A stretch of 64,000 nucleotides of DNA from CAG-791 sp963629395 (lineage in GTDB: Bacteria; Bacillota; Clostridia; Lachnospirales; Lachnospiraceae): NCBI GenBank assembly GCA_963629395.1, contig CAVGIV010000002.1, positions 1 through 64,000 of the forward strand, in the 5' to 3' direction. Positions 59,256 through 64,000 of the stretch are shown in pieces. Below the pieces are notes generated by a model. The model made no database searches, was not told where the DNA came from, and worked only from the letters and a program-made list of their open reading frames with translations. Within the stretch, counting starts at the first letter, position 1. Every line of letters begins with the position of its first letter. The translations under genes and the position numbers were made by a program.

Positions 59256-60944
59256 CTACTGCCATGCGGCCCGCCAGACATCCGCAACTATACAGGGTAA
59301 TCCAATCCATAAGTATACAACATAACGCGGTAGTGCGCACGGTCCCAGAAGGACGGTGAGCCACACCAGGAAAAGGGGGAGCCACGCCAGAAGGAGGCGC
59401 CCTTTCCGCTGCCGCAGAAGATAGACGCCGCAAAAGGCAAAGGCAAGCGCCATCACACCCGGAGAGAGAATCCACGACAAAGCCGGGAGCCTTTGCGCAG
59501 CTGCGTCCAGAGACAGGAACCGGTACCATGTATCCAGTGCCGGGAGATTGCTCTTCCGCGTTCCGGGCAGCTCTGTCTCATAGCCAAAATAGGAGCTTTC
59601 CCCATAGGTAAAGGTATAGACCGTGTTCCCTTTATAGCAGTCAATCACCGTTCCCGGGGCCCAGAAGCCATAGCTCGTCATCAGCCAGGCGTTCAGATAG
59701 GCCGCCGGATGCTCGCGCCCTTTTGCCAGCCAGAGCTTCCAGAAGGCCCCGGGATCACTCCGATACACATCGCTGCGAAAGCGGAGCTTTACCTGGTCCG
59801 AGAGCACCGGATTGTAATACTCCCATCCAAGCGTCCCGTTCGACTCTTCTCCATCTGCAGGAGCCATCAGCTCCTGCATCAGCACCACCTCTTCTGCAGT
59901 AAAGGAATCCGGATCCGAGACCCAGACACGTGCCAGCTGCATGATCGGCACCGTCAGAATCTCCTGACTTTCCGAAGAATCCGCATGAAGCGCAGCCGCA
60001 AGGCCAAATGAAGCTCCCTTATAGAGGACCAGCGGCAGCAGCAGGATTACCGCCATGCGCCAGCCTCGTCCGGAGGATGCATGCTCACGCCGCATCCACT
60101 TCACAGCAAAAGCCGCACCGGCCAGTACGAGGAACGCCGCATAGGCATAGACCCCGTTGTTGCGCAGGAGCATCATCAAGGTCCCAAAGACAATGCAGCC
60201 GGCAGCATTTCTCCGGTTTACGTCTCCGCGAAAAAGCCGTTTCAAATAGAGCACCAGCATTAGCAGCGCTGCTGCGAACAATCCGTCCTTGCAGCTGCAC
60301 AAAACGAACATGGTGACCACAGGGCACAGCACCAGCCAGAGGATGCCAAACCATTTAACAGCACCGACTCTCTTCCCAGGCGCTGCCCCTCCCATTTCCC
60401 GTACAAGGCACACAAACACCGCATCCATAACGGCCATCTGCAGCAGAAGGTAACAGAAGATGCCGAGGTTGTAAGAGCCCGTCACCTTGTGTACGCCCAG
60501 AATCGTTCCGCCCAGTGCCAGAACATGGAGCAGCGGATGGTGCGTTGTAAAGCAGCGCGTCTGCACCATGGCCAGCTCCTCCGCCGCATCATAGACAAAA
60601 AAGCCAGGGTATACCGCCAGAAGTGAAACCAGCTGTGTCCCCATAAAGCCCAGCCACAAGGTCACGGCATTTCGCCGCTCCCTTGCCCGGAATGCCTCGC
60701 CCGTTCCCCCTGCATCTGTGCCGCAGCGGATTCCTTTCTTCTCCCCCAGCCGGTCCAACCGGTGCCAGATCCGCACGGCGAGAAAACCGCACACTGCCCA
60801 GAGGACCACAAAGACGGCTCCCTCCGCAGCAGACGGCATTGCCAGGCCGCCCTTTTTCTCCAGCAGCTGTCCCAGTGTGAAGGCAAGCGCACACACGCCC
60901 CCATACGCCGTGCCAAGGGCCGCGTCGCGGCGATTCGTACTCAT
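59256..60944 (-). CDS. DUF6020-type polytopic membrane protein
   Basis: 562 residues with about 12 hydrophobic segments. YPGFFVYDAAEELAM followed by FTTHHPLLHVLALG is characteristic of a family of GT-C-like membrane proteins in clostridial glycan loci (DUF6020), presumed to use a polyprenyl-phosphate sugar. A large extracytoplasmic loop lies around residues 320-430. The start overlaps the polymerase stop by 4 bp (ATGA). Catalysis is not demonstrated; assignment is by pattern and context. Confidence 0.78.
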   Translation of the reverse strand: MSTNRRDAALGTAYGGVCALAFTLGQLLEKKGGLAMPSAAEGAVFVVLWAVCGFLAVRIWHRLDRLGEKKGIRCGTDAGGTGEAFRARERRNAVTLWLGFMGTQLVSLLAVYPGFFVYDAAEELAMVQTRCFTTHHPLLHVLALGGTILGVHKVTGSYNLGIFCYLLLQMAVMDAVFVCLVREMGGAAPGKRVGAVKWFGILWLVLCPVVTMFVLCSCKDGLFAAALLMLVLYLKRLFRGDVNRRNAAGCIVFGTLMMLLRNNGVYAYAAFLVLAGAAFAVKWMRREHASSGRGWRMAVILLLPLVLYKGASFGLAAALHADSSESQEILTVPIMQLARVWVSDPDSFTAEEVVLMQELMAPADGEESNGTLGWEYYNPVLSDQVKLRFRSDVYRSDPGAFWKLWLAKGREHPAAYLNAWLMTSYGFWAPGTVIDCYKGNTVYTFTYGESSYFGYETELPGTRKSNLPALDTWYRFLSLDAAAQRLPALSWILSPGVMALAFAFCGVYLLRQRKGRLLLAWLPLFLVWLTVLLGPCALPRYVVYLWIGLPCIVADVWRAAWQ

Positions 60945-63544
60945 GTCTCCTGCCCCTTTGCCTGTTTCTCACGGAACAGGAGCGGCGCCAGTGCGAACAG
61001 CAGCACAATCGTATACGGATTGCAGAAATGGAAGGTCCACTCCACCATGCCTGTAATTCCAAATCCGGTTACCAGCAAAAGCGGCATGAGGGCACAGCCA
61101 TTACGCACGCCCTCTCTTCTCGCATAGCGAAATGCCGCAAGAAACATGCCAAACACTGCCAGGAGCAGCAATACGCCCGCAGGAATTCCGCAGTCATAGG
61201 ACGCCTGCAGGAAAATATTGTGCGCATGCACCGCCACCTCGCCGCTTTGGAGCGTGACGCCCATCTGATCGTGTCCGGTCATATTCAGTTGCTTAATATA
61301 GGCAAGATACAGACCAAGCCGTCCATTGGACACATCCCCTGTGTCAATGGAGCCATCCTCCAGATCCGACTGGCTCGTCAGAAGGAAAAGTCCGCCGGAG
61401 GAAGCTGTCCCTGCATCTGCCGGAGCGGAGGACTCCTCCTGCACATCTGAGGCATCCGCAGTCCGATACCCCTGAGCCACATACCAGTCTCTTCCGTAAT
61501 AGATTTTCGATCCGAGATCTCCGCCAATGATGCGGTTTCCAAAATCGCGGATAAAAATTTCAATGTTCATGAACGCTGTGCAGTTCCATGTCACGTTCCG
61601 AAGCACCCAGTCATCGTACGGCTCCAGCTCCTCAAAGCGCTGCGGGTGTGCATACACCGTGGATACAATCCGCTGCCCCGTAAATGTAATCGGGAAGGTG
61701 ATACACACAATGACAACAAACGCTGCCAATGTACGGACGCCCCCCTTCAGCCGGGTCGTCAGCGCATGGCGTCCCGGAATATTGCCAAAGTAAAAGGCTG
61801 CCATCAAAAGGAGCAGTGCCAGCACTCCGATTCCGGATCTTGTAAGGCTCATCAGCATATAGGAGCAGGTCACACCCAGCAGCACAGCCTCCAGCCATGT
61901 ACCGGAAAGCTTCTCCCGAAAGCTTCTGCCTCTGACCTTCCGAAGCCTGCAGATGAACAGTGTCACCGCCGCCGAGGCCGCGATCAGCAGGTAATACGCC
62001 GTCACCGTCGGCGTGTGGAAATGCATGGAGAACCGGCTGTACAAATAGGCAAGATAGTAGCGATGCAGCATGCAGTAAATGACCTTGCAGACAAAGTCCA
62101 AAAGAACGCCCCGGCACAGATCCTCCAGCAGGAGCTCTCTTCCCTCATAGAAGCGGTACCGCAGATAAAACAGTGCCCATATCCCCAGCATCAGCGGGAT
62201 CCAGAGCCTTGTGTTGTAAAAGACAAGCATCCAGACAGAAAGTGCCAGCACCGGCACCATAAGAGGCCAGGAAATCCGTGTTCCGCTTGCCTTCTGGCTG
62301 CGGATTCGGTCGATCAGCATGACAAGCGCCGCCGTCACCGCAACCGCTGCGCAGCAAATCGCCACAGCCCTTGAGAAAATCACGCCGTTCTTCCAGGCCA
62401 TTTCCGGATCCTGCGAGGAAACAAAGCTCCCTGCGCAGTAGACAATACCGCCCACCACGGAAACAACCGCTGCAATCGCCGCTGCGCTGCTGCAGTCGGA
62501 TGCAATGTCCCCCATGAGGAACGTGATCAGGCACAGAAGCGCCACAATCCAGTGCATAGATGCATCATGAATATAATCATTGGTCGCATTCATATAGACC
62601 GCACTGCGGTCCATGATCAGGGCAATGCATACCACAATGGCAGCGTGCCGGCACCAGCCCTTTCGCTTTTCCAGGGGCTCCTGCTCTCTCTTATGCCAGA
62701 GTCCGTACAGACTCACCGCAGCCGCCAGCACAATCCCCGTCTCATAAATCAGGATATCAAGAATGCGCCCGTCAAAGAGCTTCAGCGGCCACACTGCAAT
62801 AAACGCAAGCCCCGCTGTCAGCAGCACAACCGGTGTCAGCGTATACTGCAGCACCCGCAGCACAGTGGTAACCGGTGCGTCCTTTTTATTCCTCCGGCAG
62901 CTCCATGTGAATGCAGCACGAATTGCTGCTGTCAAAAGCGCAGCCGCCAGAGCATAAACAATGCCCCGGATCAGCGAAGGGAGCTTCGATTCCGGCACGC
63001 GGTACACCACGCTGGTTTTAATCGCCATATCATCAACGCCGCTGTCATGATAAAAGCCCAGCTGATAATAAGGTGCTTTCCCCGTATCCAGTGCCTGCGT
63101 TTGCGACTCTGTGCCGACCGTAAACCGGCTGCCCTCCATGCCGCGAATCGTATAGACATAGGTTTCTCCCGGCGTCATATCCGCATCCACGGAGACCACC
63201 GCGTACGCAGGAACCTCCTCCGGGAGTGCAACCTCCTCCTCGGCCGCCAGAGTCATTGCGCCGTTTTCTTCCACATGGAACAGCTGGAACTGTGCCTGTG
63301 TTCCCTCTTTTACCGATTCCACATAGAACCTCAGGGTCTGCAGATGCGTATGCTGCGCGATGAAGTATTCGCCGGCATCCTGCTCTTCACTGATCGTCTC
63401 CGTAACACCGGAAGGTGAAATTCCCGATGCATAGGCGTGCTCCTCCCGATACAGGCGCATCGGCCAGATGGTGGCCAGCGCCAGAAGGAGCGCGCAGAGC
63501 ACCACAGCACAGGCTGCTTTTTGTTTGTCTACAACGAGTCGCAT
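60941..63544 (-). CDS. Large O-antigen ligase/polymerase-like membrane protein with extracytoplasmic domain
   Basis: About 867 residues. One membrane helix at residues 10-30, then roughly 150 residues of beta-rich polar sequence (ETISEEQDAGEYFIAQHTHL to VVYRVPESKL), then about 14 hydrophobic segments with a Wzy_C-like stretch (TRSGIGVLALLLLMAAFYFG) and HAHNIFLQASYDCGIPAG near the C-terminus, a typical O-antigen ligase signature. The start at MRLVVDKQ or two codons earlier is uncertain. The extra ectodomain is unusual for a polymerase. It would ligate or polymerise the locus 2 glycan outside the membrane. Confidence 0.82.
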   Translation of the reverse strand: MRLVVDKQKAACAVVLCALLLALATIWPMRLYREEHAYASGISPSGVTETISEEQDAGEYFIAQHTHLQTLRFYVESVKEGTQAQFQLFHVEENGAMTLAAEEEVALPEEVPAYAVVSVDADMTPGETYVYTIRGMEGSRFTVGTESQTQALDTGKAPYYQLGFYHDSGVDDMAIKTSVVYRVPESKLPSLIRGIVYALAAALLTAAIRAAFTWSCRRNKKDAPVTTVLRVLQYTLTPVVLLTAGLAFIAVWPLKLFDGRILDILIYETGIVLAAAVSLYGLWHKREQEPLEKRKGWCRHAAIVVCIALIMDRSAVYMNATNDYIHDASMHWIVALLCLITFLMGDIASDCSSAAAIAAVVSVVGGIVYCAGSFVSSQDPEMAWKNGVIFSRAVAICCAAVAVTAALVMLIDRIRSQKASGTRISWPLMVPVLALSVWMLVFYNTRLWIPLMLGIWALFYLRYRFYEGRELLLEDLCRGVLLDFVCKVIYCMLHRYYLAYLYSRFSMHFHTPTVTAYYLLIAASAAVTLFICRLRKVRGRSFREKLSGTWLEAVLLGVTCSYMLMSLTRSGIGVLALLLLMAAFYFGNIPGRHALTTRLKGGVRTLAAFVVIVCITFPITFTGQRIVSTVYAHPQRFEELEPYDDWVLRNVTWNCTAFMNIEIFIRDFGNRIIGGDLGSKIYYGRDWYVAQGYRTADASDVQEESSAPADAGTASSGGLFLLTSQSDLEDGSIDTGDVSNGRLGLYLAYIKQLNMTGHDQMGVTLQSGEVAVHAHNIFLQASYDCGIPAGVLLLLAVFGMFLAAFRYARREGVRNGCALMPLLLVTGFGITGMVEWTFHFCNPYTIVLLFALAPLLFREKQAKGQET

Positions 63545-63587
63545 GATCATTACTCTTTGATATCCTCTTTCATTGCAACAGCTCCGT

Positions 63588-63645
63588 TTAGAGCTCCTTT
63601 GCAAAATCGCTGCCGTCAGGCGTTTCTTTTGCCTCTGCGGCATCC
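63588..63645 (+). repeat. Dispersed 3'-end element, copy F, inside the 3' end of a gene
   Basis: GAGCTCCTTTGCAAAATCGC then TGC, and after a variable part TTTCTTTTGC and TGCGGC, align without gaps to copy C at 28122-28172 with about two thirds identity, including 13 consecutive identical bases (GCAAAATCGCTGC). Unlike other copies it is read as coding sequence. Confidence 0.5.
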
Positions 63646-64000
63646 TGCTCTCTGCTTAGAATTTCCTCGCGAATGACATACTGCGGAGCCGCGCTCACGC
63701 TGATATAGGTCCTCCCGATGTACTCACCGGCCAGTCCCAGCATCAGAAGCGTCATTCCGCCAAAGAAAACAACGGCTGTCATCAGCGCAGAAAATCCAAT
63801 CGGCACCGCAGGATTCACCAGCTTTTTAATGATGGTAAACACAGCATATACAAGGGCCAGCGCCGCACAGGCCGCCCCCATCGCCGTACCGATGCGAAGC
63901 GGCTTGACCGAAAAGGCAGTAAAGCCGTTCATCCACAAGGAAAGAAGCTTTCCTATGGTGTAGCCGCTGCTGCCCACCTCCCGCTTCCGATGATTGACCG
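63588..64000 (-). CDS. GT2 glycosyltransferase (DPM1/GtrB-like), C-terminal part only
   Basis: The last 136 residues of a gene that enters from beyond the right edge. VNHRKREVGSSGYTIGKLLS is the typical end of the GT2 domain of polyprenyl-phosphate glycosyltransferases (HxxRxxGxSxYT); two membrane helices follow (about residues 45-65 and 80-102 of the part seen). Such enzymes make undecaprenyl-phosphate sugars for GT-C transferases, which fits the DUF6020 protein nearby. The last 17 codons lie in a copy of the dispersed element, so the tail ETPDGSDFAKEL may be of repeat origin. Confidence 0.85.
   Translation of the reverse strand, partial: VNHRKREVGSSGYTIGKLLSLWMNGFTAFSVKPLRIGTAMGAACAALALVYAVFTIIKKLVNPAVPIGFSALMTAVVFFGGMTLLMLGLAGEYIGRTYISVSAAPQYVIREEILSREQDAAEAKETPDGSDFAKEL

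Noticed and set aside
1..64000. CRISPR arrays, prophage or insertion sequences
   Set aside because: No regularly spaced direct repeats and no transposase, integrase or phage structural gene could be recognised on either strand.

Overview
The window looks like chromosomal DNA of a clostridial Firmicute, most likely Lachnospiraceae (genus not resolvable by reading). The support is a SCIFF six-cysteine peptide with its radical SAM maturase, LL-diaminopimelate aminotransferase (dapL), a DUF5685/DnaJ/zinc-ribbon trio, strong GGAGG ribosome binding sites and moderate GC. Every gene I can support, 56 CDS and one tRNA, lies on the minus strand, so transcription runs from high to low coordinates. I see no phage genes, insertion sequences or CRISPR array.

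Two surface-glycan loci frame the window. Locus 1 (about 4.5-22.4 kb) is a tightly packed Wzx/Wzy-type operon. In transcription order it holds an NDP-sugar 4-epimerase, a cytosolic DUF2334 deacetylase, a GT4, an AsnB-type amidotransferase, a fused GT11-GT2 enzyme, a Wzy-like polymerase, a WbaP-type initiating phosphoglycosyl transferase, a GT4, two GT2s, a pyruvyl transferase, a Wzx-like flippase, a GH88/105 hydrolase and a second GT11. After it come trpS, galE, a small conserved protein and a lone MBOAT acyltransferase. Locus 2 (about 47.0-64 kb, running off the right edge) resembles a Pgl pathway: a polytopic GT2 C-terminus, an 867-residue ligase/polymerase, a DUF6020 membrane protein, a PglF-type dehydratase, a PglE-type aminotransferase, a small PglC-type phosphoglycosyl transferase, a fold-type II PLP enzyme, an ATP-grasp ligase, three GT4s, and an MBOAT/SGNH acylation pair. 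No acetyltransferase (PglD) is visible. The PLP/ATP-grasp pair may therefore build an amino-acid or other acyl decoration on the amino sugar.

The middle (22.5-46.9 kb) is mainly housekeeping and transport: the SCIFF peptide and maturase, the DnaJ trio, infC-rpmI-rplT with a promoter, attenuator and an AUU start for IF-3, a second asnB, a ROK glucokinase, two polar amino acid ABC operons, tRNA-Pro(AGG), dapL, dapF, nadE, hisC and mgtE. The ABC, hisC, COG2426, nadE and dapF genes from 45.3 to 38.0 kb read as one operon.

Structure beyond genes includes a dispersed family of short elements. It has a conserved ACTATTCAG end, nested hairpins and, in the best copies, terminal inverted repeats. The copies sit at the 3' ends of minus-strand genes, sometimes supplying the stop codon or the last codons. 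Also present are a 163-bp imperfect palindrome that swallows the end of dapF, a terminator between the SCIFF peptide and its maturase, and a hairpin between binding-protein and permease genes in both ABC operons.
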